From Pseudomonas sp. p1(2021b) (GTDB lineage Bacteria > Pseudomonadota > Gammaproteobacteria > Pseudomonadales > Pseudomonadaceae), in the NCBI RefSeq assembly GCF_020151015.1, contig NZ_CP083746.1, positions 4,990,501-5,054,500 on the forward strand: 64,000 nucleotides of DNA. Direction: 5' to 3'. The notes under the pieces were generated by a model. That model was not told where the DNA came from. It saw nothing but the letters and a program-made list of their open reading frames with translations, and did no database searches. The position numbers and the translations under genes were made by a program. Of the stretch, positions 27,210 through 34,731 are shown in pieces (the first letter of the stretch is position 1; the number at the start of each line of letters is the position of its first letter).

Positions 27210-27367
27210 AAGGTGGGTGAGGGAAGCCACCGAGACCCGGCAGCTTGTCTAGCTAGCTTATTCTCTCGTGCATGCGCTAATAGAGAGCCATAGGAGAAGG
27301 TCGGCGCAATCGAAATGCTCACACCGTTGCCGAGCAAAATGGCCTCACGACGGTAGCTCGCAGACAT
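27176..27367 (-). pseudogene. 5' stump of a DUF4917/SIR2-like gene
   Basis: The minus-strand frame starts MSASYRREA, then ILLGNGVSISIAPTFSYGSL. This closely resembles the N-terminal nucleotide-binding motif (LLGNGFSI...F.Y..L) of DUF4917 and related SIR2-like proteins, several of which are NAD-consuming defence effectors. After about 40 residues the likeness ends, and the frame runs into the antisense of the second subtilase. It looks like a truncated relic, left when the protease module was inserted. Family assignment by motif only. Confidence 0.45.
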
Positions 27368-27476
27368 CTCTGCTTACAGCAGGATAGGAAGTGGCATACC
27401 GGCTCCGTTTTGGCTATTATCGCGGATGATTGTCCTAGGCGGTGGAAATTTAGCAGAGCTAGGATTAGTGCAATAT

Positions 27477-28637
27477 CTAAGCGCTCTTAGAGTCGATAGA
27501 TTGTAGCAAGTCCTGGGTCAATAATTCAAAAACACAGAAATCCTCCGGGTCTCGGAAGCCGGCCGATTTGATCTTCTTCAAAAGCCTCGAAATGTTCCTT
27601 GCCTGTAATCGCCCCACTCCAAGCTTATTCACGAGATAATCCTCAAAGACCGTCTCCCCGTCGCACCGTAAAACAAGATTGACACCAAACTCGAATTGCG
27701 TCATTGACACCACATCTAAGTCCTCTTCAGAGACCACCTCTACTGGCCAATCGTCAAGTGATTTGATGAGCGCGCTATAGATCTCGGTTAATTCCCCTAG
27801 CAATGCGATCGCTTGTGGATAGGACTGGTTATACCACGCCTTGTTGGTCTGCAGAGCATACGTGACGCCATTACAAGTAACTTCGCGAGGCTTGCCTCGA
27901 TAAACCCCAGAGTTGTGCACAGTATTCCTACAGGCGCCTAAGAAATCTATGACCTCTTTATCATGATTTATATCTCTCACATAAGCCTTCTTATCAACCA
28001 TCTTAAAAAGTGCATTAACTTTATCTGGAAATGATCGATAGCCACTTCGAACGGAGAGGATTTTTTCTAGACACTTAGTTTTGGCATCCTCAGAGTCCGC
28101 CTCTCCATGCCTCGCGAGCAGCTCAACAATCTTTGCTCTACGACTTTCTTCATATTCAGCCTCAAGCTTTTTCGCGTAACCAGAATATAGCTTAGAGATC
28201 CAATTTTCGAAGCAGGAAAACGCTGAGACAGTAAAGTCCAGCATCAGACTCGAGACCATCCCGTTAATTCTTTCGCTTAATAGTTTCCTAACGTCAGACA
28301 CCGATGATAAGAAATCATCATCCGAAAGCCTAGCGGGCTTGCCGTTGATCTGCACGAATGGAGTCAAGTGCTTTTCATCATGAATCTCAAGCAGCAAGTC
28401 GGGACAGTAATGTCTAGCGGCCATATTAGAAAGTTCTTCATTAATCATGAAAACAATGGGTAAGTCACAGACATCCTTGAGATTGGTATAATAATTACGC
28501 ACCCTTATGAACGGAAGATCATTTTTGTTAATAGTATAATCCCCACGCAGCGTGCATTTTTCCAAAAGAACAGCCTTATTCTTTAAGGCCATAAATGCAG
28601 AAATTATTTTTTTATGATTCTCGTCAAAAAATCCCAT
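27477..28637 (-). CDS. Uncharacterised protein with a HEPN-like R-x3-H motif
   Basis: 386 residues from the ATG at 28635-28637, chosen because AGGAGGT lies at the right distance upstream (about 28648-28654); a longer frame adds 30 residues without a ribosome site. It is mainly helical. FTVSAFSCFENWISKLYSGY (about 135-154) and CRNTVHNSGVY (Arg237, His241) recall HEPN-type families, in which an R(N)x3-5H motif forms the RNase active site, though this spacing is one short of the usual Rx4-6H. No signal or membrane segment. AT-rich, unlike the core genome. It sits among defence genes, so an abortive-infection role is plausible but unproven. Confidence 0.6.
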   Translation of the reverse strand: MGFFDENHKKIISAFMALKNKAVLLEKCTLRGDYTINKNDLPFIRVRNYYTNLKDVCDLPIVFMINEELSNMAARHYCPDLLLEIHDEKHLTPFVQINGKPARLSDDDFLSSVSDVRKLLSERINGMVSSLMLDFTVSAFSCFENWISKLYSGYAKKLEAEYEESRRAKIVELLARHGEADSEDAKTKCLEKILSVRSGYRSFPDKVNALFKMVDKKAYVRDINHDKEVIDFLGACRNTVHNSGVYRGKPREVTCNGVTYALQTNKAWYNQSYPQAIALLGELTEIYSALIKSLDDWPVEVVSEEDLDVVSMTQFEFGVNLVLRCDGETVFEDYLVNKLGVGRLQARNISRLLKKIKSAGFRDPEDFCVFELLTQDLLQSIDSKSA

Positions 28638-28875
28638 TAAAACCCTACCTCCTATATTGGCACTCACCTGTTTATACGGGTACTGGACTGACTTGCAGCC
28701 AAGTAAATCCTGATGGTAATCCTCCAACTAATTAATAGCAACATGTCATCAAACTCCAAAAATAGACATCGCGAATTATTCCTTATGAACGCGGTGAAGG
28801 ACAGCCGAGCGCGCGGGGATTTTCTTTGGAGAATGGAGCAAAATGATCTATTTCCGAACAATAAAGCGAATTAGA
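28638..28875. other. Spacer upstream of the HEPN-like gene
   Basis: AT-rich sequence with short frames that show no family likeness. It should contain the promoter of the minus-strand HEPN-like gene. Nothing else recognised. Confidence 0.3.
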
Positions 28876-29150
28876 TTATTGAGGCTGCGTAGCGCACATA
28901 ACCTCATAGACCAAAGAATTGAAAGAGCGCTCATGAAATAGCTTGAACACAATAACCGTAGAAGAAAGCAGCATCGCAATAGAGTTAGCAACCATCGCCG
29001 GCGTATCAGCTGTCTTAAAGCTCTATGATGCCCCACAAGACAACCCAAATAGCAGTGCTAACCACATAGCAAGCGATAGACCGCTTACATCTTGGTTCTT
29101 GGTGAGGTGAAGAACTCGCAGAAGAAACGACCCGGTTGTAACCTATGCAG
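28876..29150 (-). pseudogene. Decayed SemiSWEET (MtN3/PQ-loop) sugar transporter
   Basis: Conceptual translation on the minus strand keeps VTTGSF, TKNQDVSGLSLAMW, LALLFG, a frame-shifted VLWGII, and then KTADTPAMVANSIAMLLSS, ending in ...CATQPQ and TAA (28876-28878). These blocks are in the order of a bacterial SemiSWEET: helix 1 end, the TK-D-SGLSL loop, helix 2, and the DxP-VAN helix 3. Two small frame changes and at least two in-frame stops break it, and the start is unclear. Non-functional. Confidence 0.55.
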
Positions 29151-29407
29151 CCAGTGCCACCGGTCAATGCTGCAAGATTGCGACACTCAAAACAGCCAAC
29201 ACCAATATGCTAACGACAATGACTTTATTACTCGTCCCTTTACCTCACCTCGACCCACTTTTTTGCAGCGGCCCGTGTGACGTTACTACGCGGTGAACCT
29301 CAACGCAGATGTCTTGTATCTTCTAATCAACGCACCCTCATTTGCAACCACCACCAATGGCAATCCATGCAATACAAGTGCTGCAATATCCAGGAGGCTC
29401 ACCACGG
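29151..29407. other. Right end of island, no gene recognised
   Basis: About 260 bp of lower-GC sequence. Open frames are short and without family likeness. No tRNA, direct repeat or integrase site seen other than the comM copy that follows. Confidence 0.35.
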
Positions 29408-29580
29408 TGCTGGCACTTGCCGACCAGGCCTGGCTGGAAAGTGCCTGCGAGCGTTTGACCATGTCGCTGCGGGCGGCCCATCGATTCTCAAGGTGGCCCG
29501 CACGCTGGCCGATATTGAACAGGTGGCGGACATTGGCCGGGCGCACCTGGCTGAAGCGCTGCAGTCGGCCTGGCTCTTGA
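29408..29580 (+). pseudogene. Second, degenerate 3' end of comM
   Basis: It aligns base by base with 21921-22096, the last 58 codons of comM, at roughly 85-88 percent identity by eye. It encodes ADQAWLESACERLTMSLRAA before a one-base deletion (CATCGATTC against CATCGCCTGC) shifts the frame. A 2-3 base loss near the end precedes a TGA at the matching place. It cannot be expressed as ComM and marks the far boundary of the island. Confidence 0.88.
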
Positions 29581-30056
29581 TCGGCACGGTTCTGCGGTCA
29601 AGGACAAGCCACACCGCCCCACCAAGCCCGCTCCCAGAAGATCAGTTTGTTCTTTGCGCTACAGCGCGGCCCAAAAGGGCTGGGTGATCTCCCACAGGGA
29701 TCCCATGGCAACAAGCGTACACGGGGCCTGTAGCAGCTGGCGGAGCCTGCGATGGGCCGCATAGCGGCCCCTTGAGTCTGGAGGGGCTCCAGCGTTTGAG
29801 GGCTTGGGGCTGCTTTGCAGCCCATCGCAGGCTGTCGCCAGCTCCCACCGAATTGCGCCGCTCTCAAGACTTGCGAAATTCCTGTGGGCTTGTCCCGCGA
29901 TGGGGTCTGCAAAGGTGCCAATGACAGAACGCTGCTTCTCGGGAAACCTGGATTGTCCTGTTTCGATCCCCGAACGAAAATGCGCCCCTCGCTTACCCTG
30001 GCGTAAGCTGATACCGCTGCGCCAATCCCCCACAAGCCGCTCAAGGAGCCCGAGCA
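29581..30056. other. Host-type spacer with REP-like repeats before kefC
   Basis: About 475 bp. It resumes host features: a partial REP (CTCCCACAGG near 29690) and a long inverted pair at 29730-29858. No convincing gene. The kefC ribosome site AAGGAG is at about 30041-30046. Confidence 0.5.
29730..29858. repeat. Inverted REP-like pair upstream of kefC
   Basis: Arms AGCTGGCGGAGCCTGCGATG and the complementary CATCGCAGGCTGTCGCCAGC bracket two AGCGGCC/GCTGCTTTGCAGC sub-hairpins. This is a REP variant family (GCTGGCG/CGCCAGC) different from the CCCGCTCC type common in the rest of the window. Confidence 0.7.
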
Positions 30057-31841
30057 ATGCCCCACGAAGGCAGCCTTCTACAAACCGCGGTGATCTTCCT
30101 GCTGGCCGCCGTCCTTGCCGTCCCCCTGGCCAAGCGTCTGCAACTGGGCGCGGTCATCGGCTACCTGCTCGCTGGCGTGGCCATCGGCCCGCAGGCCCTG
30201 GGCCTGATTCGCGATACCGAAAGCGTCGCGCATATTTCCGAGTTGGGCGTGGTATTGCTGCTGTTCATCATCGGCTTGGAGCTGTCGCCGAAACGCCTGT
30301 GGCTGATGCGCAAGTCGGTGTTCGGTGTCGGCACCACCCAAGTGTTGTTGACCGGTGCGGTCATCGGGGCCATCGCTCTGTTCGGCTTCGGCCAGTCGCT
30401 GCCGGCAGCGGTCGTGCTCGGCCTGGGCTTGGCGTTGTCGTCCACCGCCCTGGGCTTGCAGAGCCTGGCCGAAACCAAGCAGCTCAATGCCCCGCACGGG
30501 CGCCTGGCATTCGCCATCCTGCTGATGCAGGACATCGCGGCGATCCCACTCATCGCCCTCGTCCCTCTGCTGGCCGCCAGCGGCCCGGACACCAGCCAGG
30601 GCGACAGCCTGGAGCATGGCCTGAAGGTGTTCGCCAGCATCGCCATCGTCATCGTCGGCGGCCGTTACCTGCTGCGCCCGGTGTTCCGCACCGTAGCCCG
30701 TACAGGCATCCCCGAGGTCTCGACCGCCACTGCACTGCTGGTGGTAATCGGCACCGCCTGGCTGATGGAGGAAGCCGGCATTTCCATGGCCCTGGGCGCC
30801 TTCCTCGCCGGCCTGCTGCTGGCGGACTCCGAATACCGCCACGAGCTGGAGTCGCAGATCGAGCCGTTCAAAGGGCTGCTGCTGGGGCTGTTCTTCATCA
30901 GCGTAGGCATGGGCGCCAACCTGGGCTTGCTGCTGGAGATGCCCTTCGTGCTGCTGGGCCTGACCCTGCTCCTGGTCGCAGTGAAGCTGGCGCTGTTGAT
31001 CGGCGTCGGCCGCGTCGCAGGCCTGAGCAGCACCAGTGCCTTGCGCCTGGGCATGGTGCTGGCGGCGGGCGGTGAATTCGCCTTCGTGGTGTTCAAGCTG
31101 GGCAAGGACCAGGGCCTGTTCGACACCCAGACCTACGACCTGCTGCTGATGACCATCACCCTGTCGATGGCCATCACGCCCCTGCTGATGCTCGGTTGCG
31201 CCCGCGCCCTCAAGCGCCCGCAAGCCACGCGTGAGGTGCCCGAGCAGTACAAGCAGATCCAGACCGACACGCCACGGGTGGTGATCGTCGGCATGGGCCG
31301 CATGGGGCAGATCGTTTCGCGCATCCTGCGCGCCCAGAAAATCCCCTTCATCGCCCTGGAAACGTCGGTGGACGCCATCGAGATGACCCGCATGTTCGAG
31401 CAGGCCCCGGTGTTCTACGGCGACCCGCTGCGCCCGGAAGTGCTGCATGCGGCCAAGGTCGGCGAGGCGGAGTACTTCGTCATCACCACCGACGACCCCG
31501 ACGTCACCACCCGCACGGCGGAGCGGGTCAAGCGCCTGTACCCCCACCTGAAGGTGCTGGCCCGCGCGCGCAACCGCCAGCATGTGCACAAATTGGTGGA
31601 TGTAGGCGCCGAACCGATCCGCGAGACGTTCTACTCCAGCCTGGAGATGAGCCGCCGGGCATTGGTGGGGTTGGGCTTGAGCGACGAACAGGCAACCGAC
31701 CGGATCGAACGCTTCGCCCAGCATGACGAAGAGGTGCTGGTGGCCCAGGGGCAGGTACGCGATGACCGGGCCAAGGTGATGCAGACGGCCAAGGAGGCGC
31801 GGTTGGAGTTGGAGCGGTTGTTTGAGTCGGATACTGATTGA
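30057..31841 (+). CDS. kefC: KefC-type glutathione-regulated K+/H+ antiporter
   Basis: 594 residues: a CPA2 Na+/H+-exchanger-like membrane domain of about 12 helices (1-385) and a cytoplasmic RCK_N/TrkA-N domain (about 400-520) with the Rossmann motif VVIVGMGRMGQIV, plus a charged C-terminal tail. The loop QDIAAIP in the membrane part is family-typical. The Kef proteins release K+ and acidify the cytoplasm during electrophile stress. No ancillary kefF/kefG gene is adjacent. Preceded by AAGGAG. Confidence 0.9.
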   Translation: MPHEGSLLQTAVIFLLAAVLAVPLAKRLQLGAVIGYLLAGVAIGPQALGLIRDTESVAHISELGVVLLLFIIGLELSPKRLWLMRKSVFGVGTTQVLLTGAVIGAIALFGFGQSLPAAVVLGLGLALSSTALGLQSLAETKQLNAPHGRLAFAILLMQDIAAIPLIALVPLLAASGPDTSQGDSLEHGLKVFASIAIVIVGGRYLLRPVFRTVARTGIPEVSTATALLVVIGTAWLMEEAGISMALGAFLAGLLLADSEYRHELESQIEPFKGLLLGLFFISVGMGANLGLLLEMPFVLLGLTLLLVAVKLALLIGVGRVAGLSSTSALRLGMVLAAGGEFAFVVFKLGKDQGLFDTQTYDLLLMTITLSMAITPLLMLGCARALKRPQATREVPEQYKQIQTDTPRVVIVGMGRMGQIVSRILRAQKIPFIALETSVDAIEMTRMFEQAPVFYGDPLRPEVLHAAKVGEAEYFVITTDDPDVTTRTAERVKRLYPHLKVLARARNRQHVHKLVDVGAEPIRETFYSSLEMSRRALVGLGLSDEQATDRIERFAQHDEEVLVAQGQVRDDRAKVMQTAKEARLELERLFESDTD

Positions 31842-31882
31842 GGCCTTGTGGCGTAGGTCTTGGGAGTTGTAGCGCCTTCAAA

Positions 31883-31910
31883 ATCGAGCGCCGCGCGGGC
31901 GGCGCTCGAT
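31883..31910 (+). terminator. Hairpin terminator after kefC
   Basis: Perfect 10-bp stem ATCGAGCGCC / GGCGCTCGAT with loop GCGCGGGC. There is only a short pyrimidine run (CTC) after it, so termination may be partly Rho-dependent. Confidence 0.55.
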
Positions 31911-32095
31911 CTCATAAGCGCTCCCCCCCTCAAAGGCGGTCACCCGATAGCCCGTGCACAGCTTCAAAACACAAACCTCTCAGCAACGCCCTACTTCATC
32001 GCGAGCCATTTCCTACGTAGGCGCACAGCGTGGGGATTTATCGTACACACCGTGTCGATGCCCGTCTGATTGTCCGGGGAAAGCCTGCTCTCTAG

Positions 32096-32290
32096 GCTTG
32101 CCGGGTCGCTGTCGGTTCAGCGATCGGGCGTGGAAACCCGGCAGGTAATCGGAATAGCTGTCGTCATGGCAGCTGCATGCGGGAGGCCGAATGGCCTGCC
32201 GGGGTTCCGATAGCCTGGCTTTCCACCCCGCGTGCAGCCGCCACCCTTCGCGTGGAAACGGATGGTGCCGGCCAACTTCTATCGGAGCTT
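32096..32290 (+). ncRNA. Candidate structured 5' leader RNA
   Basis: Several strict pairings are visible. GCCGGGT (32100-32106) pairs with ACCCGGC (32136-32142), enclosing CGCTG/CAGCG. ATCGGAA (32148-32154) pairs with TTCCGAT (32205-32211), enclosing AGGCC/GGCCT. GCATGCGGG (32175-32183) pairs with CCCGCGTGC (32227-32235), which crosses the previous stem and so implies a pseudoknot or a switch. CCAC/GTGG at 32241-32255 follows. GCGTGGAAAC occurs twice (about 32128 and 32250). It ends just before a small protein gene. The class is not recognised. Confidence 0.5.
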
Positions 32291-32294
32291 GGCT

Positions 32295-32588
32295 ATGAAA
32301 AAGATCGTCCCCGACCCACCCCTCCCCAACACCACACAACGTGCCTTCAGCCGCTGCGACGCCGGCCACCCACCACTGTTCACGGTAAATCCGGACATAT
32401 CCGCCCATGACGCCCTTGTACACGTCGCACAGTACCTGCGAGGTGCCTACGACTGTGGCTACAAAGCTCTGGAACACCTGGACGAAACCGGCAAGAGCTT
32501 GTTCTGGAGCACTCTGAGTGCAGTCGAAATGGCAGAGGGATTGATTGAGGCGCTGCTGGATGGGATCGAGTCGCAGCCCATGAATTGA
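32295..32588 (+). CDS. Small hypothetical protein (DUF3077-like)
   Basis: 97 residues, starting MKKIVPDPPLPNTTQ, a start shared by a large Pseudomonas family of roughly 80-100-residue proteins (often DUF3077 or similar). A variable Pro-rich N-terminus is followed by a helical hairpin (about 35-92, ISAHDALVHVAQYLRGAYD and LSAVEMAEGLIEALLDG). No cysteine cluster or membrane segment. Function unknown. The start was chosen on the family N-terminus. It lies directly behind the structured leader. Confidence 0.65.
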   Translation: MKKIVPDPPLPNTTQRAFSRCDAGHPPLFTVNPDISAHDALVHVAQYLRGAYDCGYKALEHLDETGKSLFWSTLSAVEMAEGLIEALLDGIESQPMN

Positions 32589-32760
32589 AGTGTATTGCAC
32601 CAGCCCAAGGCAGGCTGTGGTGAACAGCCTGCTCAACTTCAAATACAAGAAATGCCCTACGGAACGCGTCCCTCTCCTTCTGATTGTTCGAGGATGCCCT
32701 TCTCCATAGGCTCACCTGGCCGCCGTCGCACCGTGACATGATCGCAGCCAGGTAATTTTA

Positions 32761-33321
32761 TTGAGTCAAAACAGCTCGACCGCGAAAATCGCCGAGAAGA
32801 AAAGCCAGCACTCCTGGCTAGACGAACACCTACCCGATCTCCGAACGCTTGCACGTGAACTGCGTGCCCAACCTATCGAAGCGTTAGCTTCTGCCGACTC
32901 GCATGACGCCGCAATCGAACTTACTGCGCAACATCTGGGTTTGAACGATGACCCCGACGGCGTAGTAACCATTAGAACGCCAATAGGCGACATCTGGGTT
33001 CGGCGTAGCTGTATTTATCATATCGTTGAGAAGCGACAAGATGCTCGGGAACGCTACGTGAAATTAGCGCTGGACACATTGACCGGTCCATTTGAGGTGT
33101 GGCAGGTCGCCTATACGAACGAGATCTATAGGCTGGCTTTCATTGGCGCCTACGAAACCAAGCGGCAGATGCTGGTGGTCGTGGCGCTCGATAACGGCAA
33201 AACTCTGTGGAATTTCATGCAATGCGATGCCAAGGCGCTGAACAAGCATCGCCATGGGACTCTGCTCTACAAGCGGTACGCTTTTCTAGCGAGCAAAGAA
33301 AAGGGCCACTGTTACCAGTAG
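32761..33321 (+). CDS. Orphan PBECR-like nuclease-fold protein
   Basis: 186 residues from a TTG start. The C-terminal two thirds contain TPIGDIWVRRSCIYHIVEKR, RERYVKLALDTLTGPFEVW, RLAFIGAYE, LVVVALDNGKTLWNF and GTLLYKRY. That order resembles the PBECR (Barnase-EndoU-ColicinE5/D-RelE-like) nuclease fold found at the ends of phage head proteins and polyvalent toxins, with candidate catalytic His, Arg and Tyr. Here it stands alone, with a weak start and no immunity gene or phage module alongside. It may be a toxin relic or an exapted nuclease. The family is inferred from motif order. Confidence 0.5.
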   Translation: MSQNSSTAKIAEKKSQHSWLDEHLPDLRTLARELRAQPIEALASADSHDAAIELTAQHLGLNDDPDGVVTIRTPIGDIWVRRSCIYHIVEKRQDARERYVKLALDTLTGPFEVWQVAYTNEIYRLAFIGAYETKRQMLVVVALDNGKTLWNFMQCDAKALNKHRHGTLLYKRYAFLASKEKGHCYQ

Positions 33322-33728
33322 CCCTATGTTCGTGCTTGATATTCATATGCACACCCTCAAGCCGGGGTGTGGAGGTCTCACCCGACGCTGATGATTCAGC
33401 CATCGACGGGGTTCCTACGCCAGCTGATGCCGCTGAATGGCAGCTGGTTTCGCGCTCAGGTGGAACGCTAGCAACACTCGAGAACCAAGTCAATGAAGGT
33501 GCGCCTGCGAAAACCATCCATCGAGTTACGTGATATCACCCACTCGCAGCCGGCGCGATTCAGCTGGCGTTCTCTTTCATGGACGATTGTTTTGTACTAT
33601 CTACGCCAGCCCTTTCGCATCTGGAGCCGCCCCACAACGATTGCACTGGATCTGGTCCTGTACAGTCCCGGTGGCGGCTTTAGCCGCGAAGAGGCCAGTA
33701 CAAGCAGCCACGCATCCGGAGACGATCA
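33322..33728. other. Spacer before LysR gene
   Basis: 407 bp. A 36-codon stretch (about 33360-33530) stays open in one frame, reading GVEVSPDADDSAIDGVP and onward, with no ribosome site and no recognised family. It might be a decayed extension of the preceding gene's locus. No REP or terminator seen. Confidence 0.3.
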
Positions 33729-34640
33729 TTGGAAGACCTCAATTCCCTCTACTACTTCACCCAGGTAGTCGAGCATGGCGGCTTCGCCCCGGCTGGCCGG
33801 GCGCTGGACATTCCCAAGTCCAAGCTCAGCCGGCGCATCGCCGACCTGGAAGAGCGCCTGGGCGTGCGCCTGCTTCAGCGCACCAGCCGCCACTGTTCGC
33901 TGACCGAAATCGGCCAGGCCTACTACCAGCGCTGCCTGGCCATGCGCGTGGAGGCCGAAGGAGCTGCAGAAATCATCGAGCGCAACCGCAGCGAACCTCG
34001 CGGGCTGGTACGCATCAGCTGCCCGACCACCCTGCTCAACTCCTGGGTCGGGCCGATGCTGACCCGCTACATGATCAAGTACCCGCAGGTGGAACTGTTC
34101 ATCGAGAGCACCAACCGCCGGGTCGACCTGCTGCACGAGGGCTTCGACCTGGCCTTGCGAGTGCGCTTCCCACCCTTGGAGAACACCGACATGGTGATGA
34201 AGGTGCTGAGCAACAGCACTCAGTGCCTGGTCGGCCAGCCAGCGTTTCTCGAACAACTGCCCAAGGGCTTCGACCCGCAGATGCTAGGGCAATTGCCCAG
34301 CCTGCACTGGGGTGGCTCGCAGCGCGAATACCAGTGGGAGCTGTACGAGAACGAGCACATGAAGGACAAGCTGGTGATCACGCATACGCCGAAGGTGGTC
34401 ACCGACGACCTGCCCACCTTGCGTAATTTCGTCGTGGCAGGTGTCGGTATCGCACACTTGCCTCGAGTGGCAGTCCGTGAAGACCTGGCGGCAGGCAGGC
34501 TGGTGGAGATGCTGCCGGGCTGGCAGCCACGTTGCGGGATTGTCCATGCGATCTTCCCGTCGCGGCGAGGGCTGCTACCGTCGGTACGGGCGTTGATCGA
34601 TCACCTGGCAGAAGAATTCGCGATCAGCGATATGGCGTGA
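33729..34640 (+). CDS. LysR-family transcriptional regulator
   Basis: 303 residues: an N-terminal winged helix-turn-helix (1-60, with LSRRIADLEERLGVRLLQRT) and a LysR substrate-binding domain (90-300). The TTG at 33729 is the only start that preserves the family N-terminus (DLNSLYYFTQVVEHGGF). It is convergent with the isochorismatase-like gene 90 bp downstream. LysR regulators often control a neighbour, and that hydrolase is the obvious candidate, but no effector can be inferred. Confidence 0.88.
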   Translation: MEDLNSLYYFTQVVEHGGFAPAGRALDIPKSKLSRRIADLEERLGVRLLQRTSRHCSLTEIGQAYYQRCLAMRVEAEGAAEIIERNRSEPRGLVRISCPTTLLNSWVGPMLTRYMIKYPQVELFIESTNRRVDLLHEGFDLALRVRFPPLENTDMVMKVLSNSTQCLVGQPAFLEQLPKGFDPQMLGQLPSLHWGGSQREYQWELYENEHMKDKLVITHTPKVVTDDLPTLRNFVVAGVGIAHLPRVAVREDLAAGRLVEMLPGWQPRCGIVHAIFPSRRGLLPSVRALIDHLAEEFAISDMA

Positions 34641-34693
34641 AGCGATCACTGGCAAGCCAGCCTGCACCCGCTCAAGAGGCGCAGATGCAGAAA

Positions 34694-34721
34694 AGCCAGG
34701 CGCCGTATGCGACGCCTGGCT
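34694..34721. terminator. Bidirectional hairpin between convergent genes
   Basis: 9-bp stem AGCCAGGCG / CGCCTGGCT. A-rich sequence (AAAA) on the left and TGTTTC on the right give a short T-run in either direction. It lies between the LysR gene and the convergent hydrolase gene. Confidence 0.7.
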
Positions 34722-34731
34722 GTTTCGGGGC

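Larger units (their letters stand above)
22146..29407. mobile_element. Accessory island inserted at the 3' end of comM
   Basis: The left edge is an IS terminal repeat and transposase scrap abutting the post-comM REP relic. The right edge is a second, divergent 3' end of comM. Between them REP elements are absent, base composition drops (clearly AT-rich from about 27.2 to 29.3 kb), and the genes are defence-like or broken. No integrase, resolvase or complete transposase remains inside, so the island is either decayed or was carried in by homologous recombination. The boundaries are inferred. Confidence 0.7.

Noticed and set aside
22097..29580. tRNA-based attachment site for the island
   Set aside because: No tRNA-like cloverleaf was seen at either end; the only shared sequence is the comM 3' end.
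30078..31724. 548-codon minus-strand open frame inside kefC
   Set aside because: Antisense to kefC; Gln/His/Asp-rich shadow composition.
33207..33533. 108-codon plus-strand frame overlapping the PBECR-like gene end
   Set aside because: First half is out of frame within the preceding gene; the rest has no start signal or family likeness.
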